In this document: positions 9,697 through 20,186 of the stretch, piece by piece | Numbering within the stretch: the stretch's first letter is position 1 | How the letters are laid out: the number at the start of each line of letters is the position of its first letter | Assembly (NCBI GenBank): GCA_028673005.1 | Contig: CM054112.1 | Location: 25,161,624-25,225,623, forward strand | DNA from: Tanypteryx hageni | Taxonomy: Eukaryota; Arthropoda; Insecta; Odonata; Petaluridae | DNA: 64,000 bases | Reading direction: 5' to 3' | Notes under the pieces: model-generated | Told to the model about the DNA's origin: nothing | Databases searched by the model: none | The model's input: the letters and a program-made list of their open reading frames with translations, nothing else | Made by a program: the position numbers and the translations under genes

Positions 9697-10170
9697 GCTA
9701 AGAATATAAGATATCTCTTAAACAATGCATTATATGGGAAAGTGTTTCAAACAAAGGTTGTAGAAAATTAAATTTCCTACAACTTTTATTCCAGTACGTT
9801 TTTACATTTATCAAATATTAAAGCAAATATCTCAAAATAACGGATAAGTGACTAGTGTAAACACCTACTTCCGGTTGACCGATGTTTACCGAAAACTAAT
9901 CAGTTCTTGTGACTTTCATAAAAATGTCAAATATAAAATTTCGCGTTGACCTGATGAATAGTTTTTGAGTTAGAGCACCCAAAAAAGCTATCACATGCAC
10001 ACACACAGACGTAATCGAGAAAATAGTCAAAACGTGTTCAGGGAACCTCAAAACATGTTTAGGGTACCTCAAAACATGTTCAAGGGATCTCAAAACGTGT
10101 ATTTCCGTTGAAATCTCGAAGTCGATTTTTTTCATGAAAACATGATCCGCAGACAACGAAATTTCAATTT
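9697..10170 (-). repeat. ~480-bp dispersed repeat, right inverted copy
   Basis: Reverse complement of the 5385-5868 copy across nearly its whole length, in the same landmark order. Unlike the left copy it carries a roughly 26-bp segment three times at about 10025-10107 (AAAACRTGTTYARGGNACCTC-like). It abuts the truncated Transib transposase. Confidence 0.8.
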
Positions 10171-10465
10171 AAATATTTTGACTCCGACACTGTCCTCATA
10201 ATCTCTATTGTCTTTTTATTTTATTTTGTTTCCGTTGATATTTTTGTCAATTTCTTATAACGTTGACTAAGTTATCATTGTGAATGTTTTTTCAGGACCT
10301 TGAACCAATTTTAGTCATTCCAACAGTAACTTATTTCTTACAATTTAGACCAGTTTATGGTTAAACGAAACAGTTATAAAATAGAATTGTTTAGAATTAT
10401 TTTCAGAAGCTCATTGTCGGTAGCATTCATTTAATGCTTTCATTGAATATATTTTTCGATTCAAG

Positions 10466-10672
10466 AACAAGCACATCAAAATACATGTGTCGTGTATTTC
10501 CAATAGCCACAAGGATATAAAAAATCAGATGCGTATTTCGGTTACAAGGCAGCCGTCTTCAGTTTCAATTCGCCGAAAATATATTCTTTCTTTTAGAAAT
10601 GCGTATCTGATTTTTCTAAACGTTGTGGCTATTGGAGATACACGAGACAAGTATTGTTAAGGGCTTGTTTTT
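10466..10672. mobile_element. Small inverted-repeat hairpin element
   Basis: Two arms of about 60-75 bp, roughly 10466-10541 and 10595-10672, are imperfect reverse complements. Shared blocks include CGTGTAT, CCAATAGCCACAA, AAATCAGAT and GCGTAT. The loop holds a hammerhead-like core. Related TTGAATAT..TTTTCGAT sequences lie outside both ends (near 10443 and 10710) and may be a target duplication. The layout is like the element at 53323-53538. Confidence 0.6.
10524..10566 (-). ncRNA. Degenerate hammerhead-like core
   Basis: On the minus strand CTGAAGA (10562-10556) is followed by one extra base, a weak GG..CC stem II with a mismatch, then GAAA. The near-palindrome ATACGCAT could be a decayed loop-less stem III. 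Stem I is not complementary beyond one pair. The motif order is right, but the structure as it stands would not be active. Confidence 0.35.
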
Positions 10673-12011
10673 GAATTGTTCATCCATAAGACGATTTCGA
10701 CAACTCCCTGTTGAATATTTTTCGATGTAACTGATTTTTGGGTCAGTAAAATTATAGTAAAATTTTCTTTTTTATTTATAGGATTTTTTTATCTAGTAAA
10801 AGGTATTATAATTATTGGTCGTTTGAGCAAACAATCCACCATGTGTATTGCAGTAAAATCTAAACTGTATTGCTAGAGCTTGAATCTTAAACAACTAGTC
10901 AAACTAAGACTTAATCCTCGACTATAGTTGAGTTCAAATTTATGCCGACGGCCGACCAAGCAGAGTGAGTGATTTTGATTGGCTTCTCTTTTTTTTATGG
11001 AATTCAACGCGCTAGAAAGCGCACCTTCCGTGAGGGACGTGAGTTTCGATCCCTTTCCTGCCTCTTACGGGTTGATGCTGCCGGATGATTAAAGGGATAA
11101 AAAGTGCGAGTTGATTTATTTTTCCGGGGAGGAAGAAGAGCGGGCGTGGAGGATGATGCGGGAAGGTGTATATTTATGACAAAAAGGATGTTTGCAAAGT
11201 GTTTACGAATTATACGCAAAAAAGGTAATAAAGTTTTTTTTAAGAAAGGAAATAGAACGGGAAGGAAATGATAGATTAAATAGGGAAAGGGGTGAAGGAG
11301 GGAAATGTCGAGTCACAAATGTTATATTCGTGAAGAAGTGAATTGGGAAATGCGGAACTGTAAAAGAGATGAAAAGAGAGACAGAGGAATAATTTGAGGG
11401 CCAGAAAGAGCGGCGTGATTTCAAATGGAATAAAAAGCGTGGGAGGTTTGATGACTTTCGAAGGGGAGGATGTATCGAGATGATGTGCTCAGTGCATGCC
11501 CACGACGTTTTCCTTCTCTACTGCCCTTATCCCTTTAAATAATTATAATTATTTGTGCCGCTAGTGATCATGAATAGTTCTTCCAATGTTTACATTAATC
11601 TGGATTTTTGCCATATCTTTGCATAGTGTAATCCCGTTATAACGAACTTACGAAATATGCGTTAATCTGGATATGCCTTCAATCGAGTGTAGCTCAAATG
11701 TTTATGAAATGTTCTTATTTAATCGAAAATTTATTGTATTTTCTCACAGTGTATTTCGGATAGCAAACTTATTAGTGACAAAGATAAATAACATAATTTT
11801 AAAAAGCTTCATGAGACGTATTTATAACGATGGAGATTTGCAAGTTATTGCTGCTATGGCCATTCAGCCGGGGTTTAAAAATATATTCGCACCGATGAAA
11901 TAATCGTTGTGAACGTATTCATTGTTACGAGATTTTACTGTATTCGTATAGTACCTATATAATTTTATTCCTGTAACTATTATTACAATTTAAGATCGTA
12001 TTGAAAACTAA

Positions 12012-12576
12012 TATATAAAGTACTAGTAGTTGGTGCTTGCATTCTGCAAGCATATCATCTCAACATAAGAAAACATTCATTTTTCATATTTTATCATTAC
12101 AAATATTTTTTTAATTCTAAATATTTCACCAGCGATTTTCGTTTTTCCCCTATGTAAAAATAATAGATTAAAACAATCCCAAAACTTTGCAATTTTAAGA
12201 ATTTTATACTTTCTCCATTATGGGGTACTAATGCTACACATTTCTGCCAAATTTTAAAGTTGTAGTGCTTCTAGAAGTGAAATAATATTTTTCCAATTGT
12301 TTAAGTTTTTAATATTTTTAACGGCTGCCTCAATATGTTTATGGAGAGATTAAAATGTTTATTTGTGCACATGCACTACTCTGTAAATAACTTGAAAATT
12401 TCAGCTTCCTAACTCATCCCGTAGTACCAAAACCGTTATCTATTTGTTTAAACTTTAAGAATTTTTAACATCAAAACAAATTAAAATATCAAAATTTGTA
12501 TAATACCTATTTCGTTTTTTTAGAATTCTACTTATTCTACTATTATTTAAAATTTAAATATTTTTAACGGTTGCCG

Positions 12577-12578
<2 letters not shown>
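12012..12578 (+). repeat. ~780-bp repeat family, forward copy
   Basis: Starts at TACTAGTAGTTGGTGCTTGCA with the palindromic GCTTGCATTCTGCAAGC. It continues through the CAGCGATTTTCG and ATGGGGTACTAATGCTACAC landmarks to the middle of the unit, where a TA run interrupts it. Confidence 0.75.

Positions 12579-12644
<66 letters not shown>
12579..12644. repeat. TA microsatellite
   Basis: A 66-bp TA run inside the second cluster. The sequences just before and after it are partly duplicate (GAGATT..AAATGTTTATTTGTGCA occurs near 12345 and 12645), so the region has been rearranged. Confidence 0.9.
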
Positions 12645-12646
<2 letters not shown>

Positions 12647-13280
12647 AGAGATTGAAATGTTTATTTGTGCAAATGCACTGCTCTGTAAATAATTTGAAAA
12701 TTGCAGCTTCCTAGCTCATCCCGTAGTACCTAAAAAATTATTAAACTTTAATGTTCAAATGGGGTTAAAACAACCCCTAAAATTTACAATTTTAAAATTT
12801 TCGATTTTTATAGTTGGTTATGAGAATAGCTGTATAATCTTGCAAAATTTCAGCTTCCTAAACTTATTAGATTGGTCTACACACTGGATTGCGTTTTCCC
12901 ATGCTAACTTATGGGAGATATTCCGGGGTCTCTGGAGTCGAACCCAAGACATTGCAAGCAAAAGTGACAATAATTCCAAATAGATACTGCGGCCATCTAG
13001 CAACACTGATAATTTCATTTTTCTAGCTTACCGGCAAGTGCCCATAATTAATTTACAAAAATGGCGCAATGCTTTTCTTATGGGAAAAAACTCAAATTTC
13101 TGAATATGTGGAGTCGAACTCATGTCACTTAGGAGAGAAGTCTCATTTTATCTGAAGGTTTCTCCATCATATCTACAAAACCTAAAACTTTCAGCTCTCT
13201 AGCTCTTGTAGTTTGGTCTGGACATTAGTATCCTCCTGTTATATCCTTCTCCTCTGTAAGGAACGTCTATATATAATGAT
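12645..13280 (+). repeat. Rearranged ~780-bp repeat segment with tRNA-like sequences
   Basis: Begins like the middle of a ~780-bp unit. Unrelated DNA with two tRNA-like B-box relics follows (12934-12945, and near 13115). It ends with GGACATTAGTATCCTCCTG and an inverted border block TGTAAGGAACGTCTATATAT. Confidence 0.5.
12888..12990 (-). repeat. tRNA-related SINE head, relic
   Basis: On the minus strand an A-box-like TAGATGGCCGCAG is followed by the B box GGGTTCGACTCC (12934-12945). The spacing is longer than in a normal tRNA and the acceptor stem does not pair, so this is a SINE-like relic. A weaker analogue lies near 13100-13140. Confidence 0.45.
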
Positions 13281-13992
13281 ACTAGTAGTTGGTGCTTGCA
13301 TACATTTCATCTCACCTTGAAAAAACATTCATTTTTCAGAAAGACATTTCATCATTACAAATATTCTTTTAATTCTAAAGATTTCACCTCCGCAGCGATT
13401 TTCGTTTTTCCTACATGTAATAATAATAGTTTAAAACAATCCCCAAATGTTGCAATTTTAAATATTTTACACTATCTTCATTATGGGGTACTAATGCTAC
13501 ACATTTTAGCCAAATTTTAAAGTTGTAGCACTTCTAGAAGTAAAATAATATTTTTCTGATTGTTTATATTTAAATAATTTTAACGGCCGCCGCAATACAT
13601 ATATGGTAAAATTGAAATGTTTATTTGTGCAAATTCACTACTTCGTAAATAATTTGAAAATTTCAGCTTCCTAGCTCATCCCGTAGTACCTAAACAGTTA
13701 TCTATTTGTTTAAACTTTAGGAATTTTTAACTGCCAAACAAATTAAAATATCAAAATTTGTATAATCCCTGTTTCGCTTTTTTAAGAATTCTACTCAGAA
13801 AAAAAATTTCAACTTCGTAGCACATGCGGAAATATATAAACCTTGAAAATTTGTTTAAACAATTGCGAATTTTTAGCGGCCGCATTGTTGCACTTTTTCA
13901 TGATTTTCGTTTTTTCTATTCGGTTTTGCCCTAAATAATACCTGTTATATGTTATCTCCTCCTCCTCTGTAAGAAACGTCTATATATAATGA
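13281..13992 (+). repeat. ~780-bp repeat family, nearly full forward copy
   Basis: Runs from ACTAGTAGTTGGTGCTTGCA to the inverted border block CCTCTGTAAGAAACGTCTAT at about 13985. The palindrome after GGTGCTTGCA is shortened here. Border blocks in inverted orientation on both sides suggest terminal inverted repeats. Confidence 0.75.
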
Positions 13993-14311
13993 TTACACGT
14001 GACGTTGAGATATGGCGTTCTTTTAGTTATAGTGGGTGCGAGAGATACAGTTCCGTTGCTTAAACGCGGTGAGTGATCGAGAGATCACGAGCGCGCTGGT
14101 GAAAGCGAAGAGAGATCGCGTTGGGATTCGCGATTTACGGTGAGGTTGCGGCGGCACGCGACTATATCCTTTATCCTCATTTTATTAAATTTTAAATATT
14201 TTCCGATCCTAAAATTTTTATTCATAACTATCGAGCATAAGTCTTATCAAAATGTTAAACCCTCTAATCAACTAAAATTAAAGAATTTTTTAAATTAGTT
14301 CTCCTTTTTTA
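13993..14311. other. Unidentified G/C-rich block
   Basis: 14000-14170 is G/C-rich (GTGAGTGATCGAGAGATCAC, GAGCGCGCTGGTGAAAGCGA) with short self-complementary pieces, in sharp contrast to its A/T-rich neighbours. No open frame or known RNA was recognised. 14170-14311 is A/T-rich. Confidence 0.4.
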
Positions 14312-14985
14312 GGCGTACTTTACCAGCGAAGCTGTAATATCGGAACGCCTTATGGGCACTCCAGGTCCATCCGTCCGTCGTAACTTTCATCTCCTAAACC
14401 GCCAGATGTATTTTAATGAAATTAAGTATGAGTGATCGTTATTAAAATTTATCTCCCAATTGTGATTTTAAACTGAATCCGTCAATTAGAACTTCCACTT
14501 TACATAATTAATTTAATAAGCTTATACATACTCGTATCTCGTTAAATGGCGTCCGTCAAGCAACAATGAAATACCAAACTTTTCTTTCCCTAGCTCTTAT
14601 ATGATCTGTAAGCTATAGATTAAAAAATTGAATCGGATAGAGAACAACATTTACTACAAGAAAGTCCACGAGACCACGTACGAGTTATGGTTTAGGAGAT
14701 GGAAATTCTAGAAAATCCCGCGAAAAACATCGCATATTTTGTTTACATCCATTGTGAAGACGGTTCTCTCAGCAAACAACAATTAAAAATCCATATATTC
14801 CTCTCTCATGCTCTTATATAATCTTATAGATTAAAATATTTATTTGGATAGAAAACAACATTTACTACAAGATAGTCCCCGATGCCTTATAGTTACCACT
14901 TATAGTTTCGGAGATAAAAGTTCGAGAATCGCCCAATCTTTCGATACAGTTTCATACGTACATATTTCCCATTAAGAACGCCTTT
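14312..14985. mobile_element. Short TIR element (AGGCGT ends)
   Basis: The left end AGGCGTACTTT and the inverted right end AAGAACGCCT bound a noncoding 674-bp segment. Just inside the left end lies a second inverted GGAACGCCT and a TCCGTCCGTCG stretch, as in the copy starting at 6636. No transposase is encoded, so this is a non-autonomous element of unassigned superfamily. Confidence 0.5.
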
Positions 14986-15595
14986 GAAATTTCTGTGTAT
15001 TCCATTTATGGAGTATACTTTAACTTCTTGTTATCAACTGCGTTGGAAATAGACTAAAAACTAAAAAATTCATATATACGCAGTCAGATCCCACTGGAAG
15101 CATTAAATTCAAGATTTCACAATTTTGCTATTAATTAAAGTTTAATAGTATTCTTTCCGTCACATCAATTGAATGCCCGCATTGCTAAAGATTCCAAAGT
15201 TTTCTATTTTATACGAAAAATTACCTTCATACGTGGTAATTTGACGTGGTTTCAAATTTCGTCTTACAAATAATTTACTTTATTCTTTCATATACAAAAT
15301 AAAGCTATTCCCGGGTTAACATCTCAAATATAACTAATCTTGAAATGTAATATTGTAAACCCATGCATGATTTCCACGTATTTCTTATGGAGGATATGAA
15401 AAGAAAGAACGACATAAAAAATGAGCCCTAAAAAGGACAAATATTGGAATTTGTATAATTCTCGTTAGTTTTATCTGATGACTGAACATTCTACCAAATT
15501 TTAGGTCTGTAGCAGCAGCATGTACTCCGAGTTACAATCGGTGCAACCGACCGTTCCTTTCATTATCTTTAATTACGGGTCCCTGGGTTCTCAGT
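14986..15595. other. A/T-rich DNA, nothing recognised
   Basis: No open frame, repeat copy or structured RNA could be identified here. Confidence 0.45.
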
Positions 15596-16034
15596 GTACT
15601 TTTTGCGTTACCTGTAAAGAATTCTAATATAGGGCATAACCGTTACAACACTAATATTTTAGTCTTAAATATATCTTAAGTTAATTAACTTGAATATAAA
15701 ATTTTGAATATGAAAATCCGAATTTTCATACATGATGATCAAAAACGAAAAATGTACCGAATACTTTGAAATCTTAAAAATGTTCCTGGTCTGCAGCATA
15801 TATTTAGAAGTACCTATAAATTATTATTCTAAATGAGAAGCACGTATTTAAGATGGATATGTAACCTCTAAACAAAAATAAAAGAGTAACTACACTTCAT
15901 TATTTTTTACCGAATTATTTCGTTATAACGTTAAACGTAACGGATAACGAAATGCCGATTTTAGCGTAACGAAATCACTTTTTTGCCGGTAACGAAAAAC
16001 GTCACGAATCGTTTTTTTTCGTTTGCCAGCACTG
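15596..16034 (-). mobile_element. hAT-like terminal sequence, non-autonomous relic
   Basis: Read on the minus strand from 16034, the end is CAGTGCTGGCAAACG followed by AACG/CGTTAC-rich subterminal DNA. This is characteristic of hAT-type non-autonomous elements. A possible partner end, CAGTGTACTTTTTGCGTTAC, begins at 15596 on the + strand, but it matches poorly and a clear 8-bp duplication was not found. Confidence 0.45.
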
Positions 16035-17345
16035 TCTCAAAATATTAAGAAAATATGCGCCTATAAATATAAAAAAGGGTGAAATGCAAAAGAGTGAGTG
16101 TGCAGCAGCGAAAGTAGTTGAATGGGGCGAAGGCATTGGGGGTTGTTGGATAGAATGTGACAATGGGCACGCAGGAGTCGCCTAACAAAGACCGCGGATG
16201 AATGAGCAACAATGAGGGAGGATGAATGGCAACAATGGGGGCGACACTGGAGAAACAATGGCCGTGAGGAAGGGAATAATGGAATTCCCAAGTCGAGAGG
16301 GAATAGTGGTGGTGAGGGAGGGGAAGAGAGAGAAGGGGGGGAGATGAAGCAAAAAAGGAGTTTGGCTGGGAGTCGCTCTTGTGCCGGGCGGCCGGGGGTG
16401 GCGGGAAGAGAGGGCGGGGGGCAGAGGGAGGTATCGGGAAGGCGGGGGCGGGGAAAGGAATGGAAAAAGAAGGAAAAGAATGCCCGGGAGACAGAACTTT
16501 TATGATTACACATCTAATTCATTACGGTTTGCGCGGGTGCGGGGGCCAAAGCACGGCACCCAGTGCCTTCTCGGTTCCCGCCCCCGTTTGGGGGTTTTTA
16601 GGAAGGCACCGCGCGGTAGGAAGATGAAATATCGTCCTGAGGAGACATTATCGAAGAATGTCAGGGAGCCAGGGAAGAGGCGGAGAAAAGGGGAGGGGAG
16701 GGAGGAGAGATGGGTGGGTAGAGAGGGGGAGGGACGGGAGGGGGAAGACGGGGCCGTACACAAAAAGTGGGGACGACTTATTTCCGGTCGTAAATCAACA
16801 TTCTCCCCCCCCCCTCTTTCTCCCTCCCCTCCCTCCTTTCCCTATCTCCCCTTTCCACTCCACCCGCTGCACTCCGTTGCAGACCACCTCTTTCTCCTTA
16901 TCCCTGCCCTCAGCCCTATCCTCCCCTCCTCCCTCTCCTATTACCCCTCCACCCGCGAGGCCGTAGCGGTGGCCATGTTTTGCGGTTCTGTCTTTCTCTC
17001 ATTCCACGAGTCTCTCTCCCTCCCTCCTCTTCTCTGCGTGCCCTCCACCCCCCCCCCCCCCTCTCCCTTCAAAGCTCCCTATATCCTCGCGGAGTTACCT
17101 CCCTCACCTCTCAACCTCTCCTTTCTCCCTCTCTCCTCTTCCCTAACGACCTCTTCTAATGATGCCCTCCCCCTTTTACTCTCTCCTCCCCAACTTCTCT
17201 CTGCCGTGTTGTTCCCCATTGGCAGCCTTCATTCTCCCATCTTTTCCTCTTCTCTCTGTTTCACACACTTCCATTTTCTCTTTCTTCACTGATATTCTCC
17301 TTTTCCTGTTTTCTGAAAAGTTGTACTTTCTTTTCGACCGTTGAT
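16035..17345. other. Purine block followed by pyrimidine block; no gene
   Basis: 16200-16780 is almost all purine-biased on the + strand (GAGGGAGGGGAAGAGAGAGA-like). 16800-17330 is almost all C/T, with a C run at about 17047-17061. The open frame at 16381-17292 spans both blocks. Its product is Gly/Arg-rich and then Pro/Ser/Leu-rich, which simple-sequence composition explains. Confidence 0.55.
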
Positions 17346-19480
17346 CAAAAGGGGTAAATATTGTCTCCCATCGCCCCAAGTTCTTATCTTATTGTGGTTG
17401 GTATGTGCTTGTTTATGTTGTTGTGCAGCATCAAACTCCTCACTACATTTGACAGGGGTGTGAAAATTATTAAAATTTAATATTTATTCCATACTAATGA
17501 GGTTGATTTATTTATTGAAACTTCCACGTTGGAAATCCAGAAGAAACGATCTATTCCTTTTTTTGCTGGGTGCGGAGGTCAAAACCTAAGTTTTGGCAGA
17601 AATTCTTGTATCTCACGTAGCATTTTTCATTTTCGGCAAGTTTTTAGCTTCGCTTAGAACTTGTATTGCCGCATCTTAGCTTTGGAATATAGCCTAATGA
17701 TGATTGGAATGTTTCGGAGAGACAAATTCATCGTTGCGTAAAAAATGATCCCCCCATAGGTGAGATTTCAATAGTTGTTTTTTTTTCTCCCAGGGATAAC
17801 ACCTCAAGATATTACCTCCATTACGTCGCCCATGTTTACCATTAACTGCCGTGAAATGAGCGTATTATGTACCGGATTGCGGACAAAAAAACCGTGGAAA
17901 AAACTCCGGGTGCATGAGTGGTCTAGTGTAATCTCATCCGTGTATTTTTTTGCTCTTCTCCTTAGGATCTCCGCCCTCCAAGCCGTTTTTTTCCACCTTG
18001 CGATTCATCGCCTCTTTCACTTAGGGAGAGGGAGGTCCCGTTGACCACCCGGCGGGGTGACTCTTGATGCCTTCCGTGACATCAGATCGGCCGTTTTTTT
18101 TCTTAAATAACCTTTTTATGGAGCTCATCGGCCCATCGCCTCCGATGTTTTCCACCGCCCTTGTTGTTGACGTTTGACACGGGATGAAGAGAAACATTGA
18201 TTTTGCTTCTGGTTGCTTCGGTGTGGCATCCCAAATGAAGCGTGCGCAAAAAAATAAAGGGTCGCTATTTGGCACATGTCTTCGCACTTTGGCACCTTTC
18301 AGTCTTATTCGGAGGCTACTTGGGAATGTCAGCAAGGGGGCCACGTCACGTCATGGCCAATTCCCACTTTATCACTTTGCCTCCCTCGCTCTACTACTCA
18401 CCCTCTTACCCGTCTGCCATACTGCCTATCTAATCCTCTTATTCTCCCCTCCCTCCATCTCTTGCGCGTCATTTTTTTGTCTCTTCCGCTCCCGATTGCC
18501 ACGCATTACCCTCTTCTATCTAACATCATCCTAGTGATTTAAAATCCTAGACGACGGATTGGTTTGATTTGAGCAATGAATTGCACTGAAATTCAGTCGA
18601 AAAAATTCTGTTAAGTTTTGATACCAATTATTCGTTTGTTTTTTTGTGTGAAATTGATTCTAATAGTTCGCAAAATAGACGCATATGCAAGTAAACTTGG
18701 ATTATTATTTACGCGCTGTATTTTCTCAGCGTTAGAATTCGCTAGTTTTAGATAGTCATAAGTTTCATTGTGCCATCTCACGACGTGATTTATGCGAATC
18801 TCTTCCGTTACATACGCGTTCGAAATTACGGAAATTGTTCGAATCTCTCATTAGTGCGACACTTCAATGAAGAAAAATTGTGCATGCGCTTCAGGGTGAG
18901 AATTCTTGTTATTCTTAATATCTGCATGAATGTTGTGGAAATTAAAAAAAAATGCCGTAATGAAGTCTTTTCCGAATAAACGCCCTCGTACTCTTTAAAT
19001 TTTCAGGATGCGCAACAGTAGCTTATCGTTACGCTTATGAAGCATGTCAGTGTTACTTTTATTCAGTTCTCTGTGAAATTTCCGGCATAATCCTTATTTT
19101 ATTATGCCATTTATGGCGTTTCTTCATAAAAAACGCTTGATCACGTGACTCGCGAAGTTCGTTAAACTGATTACGCCGTAGCATGAGGAAATTCCACGTG
19201 GCTGCGTTCGCTGTCAGGAATAGTAATAGCGGTGAATTTTTCATGTTTCCCATGAGGAAAGAATCTTGTTATTCTCATAATCGCAATCGATCATACTACT
19301 ATCGTGACTCTCGTTCTATTAGTAAAATTCAATGCATTTGTGGTACACATTGAAATGTCAAATAATTCTAAAATTGGTAATTGATTACCAATCACTCGTA
19401 ATCTTTCTCTGTTGAAATGAACTTTCCTCTGCATCCTTCTCCCAAGTTATATAATGCTTACATGTTACTTCAGCCTCATA
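17346..19480. other. No gene recognised
   Basis: Mixed-composition DNA with a C/T-rich island at 18370-18520. A GGTATGTGCTTGT piece near 17400 resembles the SINE body at 1210. Open frames at 17775-18044 and 18021-18542 overlap on both strands and show no domain. Confidence 0.4.
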
Positions 19481-19640
19481 GCATTCATTACATTTATTTA
19501 TTCAATAATTATCTCATAAACAGCACCTCGCGGTCTTTTACAATGAGCACTTGAATATAGGCAAATACAAGCACATACTATTCTGCCAACGGCTAAATTC
19601 AGATCCGCGACCCTAGCAATAAGAGGCAGATAAGTTAGGT
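19481..19640 (-). repeat. tRNA-derived SINE, diverged reverse copy
   Basis: On the minus strand it reads GGGTCGCGGATCTGAATTTA, then GTATGTGCTTGT, with an A/T-rich tail toward 19481. The block order is the same as in the SINE at 1150-1290. The B box is mutated (GATCTGAATT), so it is probably transcriptionally dead. Confidence 0.6.
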
Positions 19641-19893
19641 ATACTGTAAATTGTTCGATAACAATTCTTCGAGAAAGTAAACCTTAAACCCTTAAATGAC
19701 GTAACACAAAATTGAATCCCTCCTTTCCTCTCCCTCATCACATCTTCCTAGAAACCTTCCCCCTTATCTTTCCCTCCACCCCCTCTCTCCATCTCTATCT
19801 CCATCTCTCTCTCTCTCTCTTGCTATACAGTTAAGGGAAAAGAAATGCAAAAGTATCATTTTTACATTATGTATTTTATAGTGTGTATATGAA

Positions 19894-20186
19894 GTGCTAC
19901 GAAGAGTAGGAGAGAAGCGAATGATTATACAGACTATTAGAAAGAGGAAGACAAACTGGGTTGGACATTACCTGAGGAGAGAGAGTATGATTATGATTAA
20001 GGAAAACTAGATGGAAAAATGGAAAGAGGTAGGAAAAGGTTTCAGCTGATAGACGATTTGAAAGGGAAAGAGAGTTATCAAGATATGAAGAGGACAGCGG
20101 AAAATAGGAGTATATGGAGAACCAGGTTTAACCACAAATAATCACGGACCTGTCTACGGACAAACTACCTATGATGATGATGACGT
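19894..20186 (+). pseudogene. LINE-type retrotransposon, C-terminal end relic
   Basis: The extreme C-terminus of a non-LTR retrotransposon polyprotein in two frames. The first (19894-20010) reads VLRRVGEKRMIIQTIRKRK, then NWVGHYLRRE, and hits TAG at 20008-20010. The second (20007-20141) reads GKMERGRKRFQLIDDLKG, then YQDMKRTAENRSIWR, and ends at TAA. The motif series (Lys/Arg-rich TIRKRK, WxGHxLR, GRGRxRxQxxDDLK, AENRxxWR) is widespread at the ends of arthropod LINE reverse transcriptases. The copy ends in an ATG-type short tandem tail near 20170-20186, as LINE 3' ends often do. It is a 5'-truncated, frameshifted copy; the clade is not determined. Confidence 0.8.

Larger units (their letters stand above)
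10171..12011. other. No gene recognised apart from hairpin element
   Basis: Apart from the hairpin element at 10466-10672 this is A/T-rich DNA. A purine-rich stretch lies at about 11100-11460 on the + strand. Open frames at 11004-11424 (minus) and 11673-11903 (plus) show no family features. Confidence 0.45.

Noticed and set aside
16381..17292. 303-codon open frame
   Set aside because: Spans a purine block and a pyrimidine block; the product is Gly/Arg-rich then Pro/Ser/Leu-rich and both strands are open. Composition explains it.
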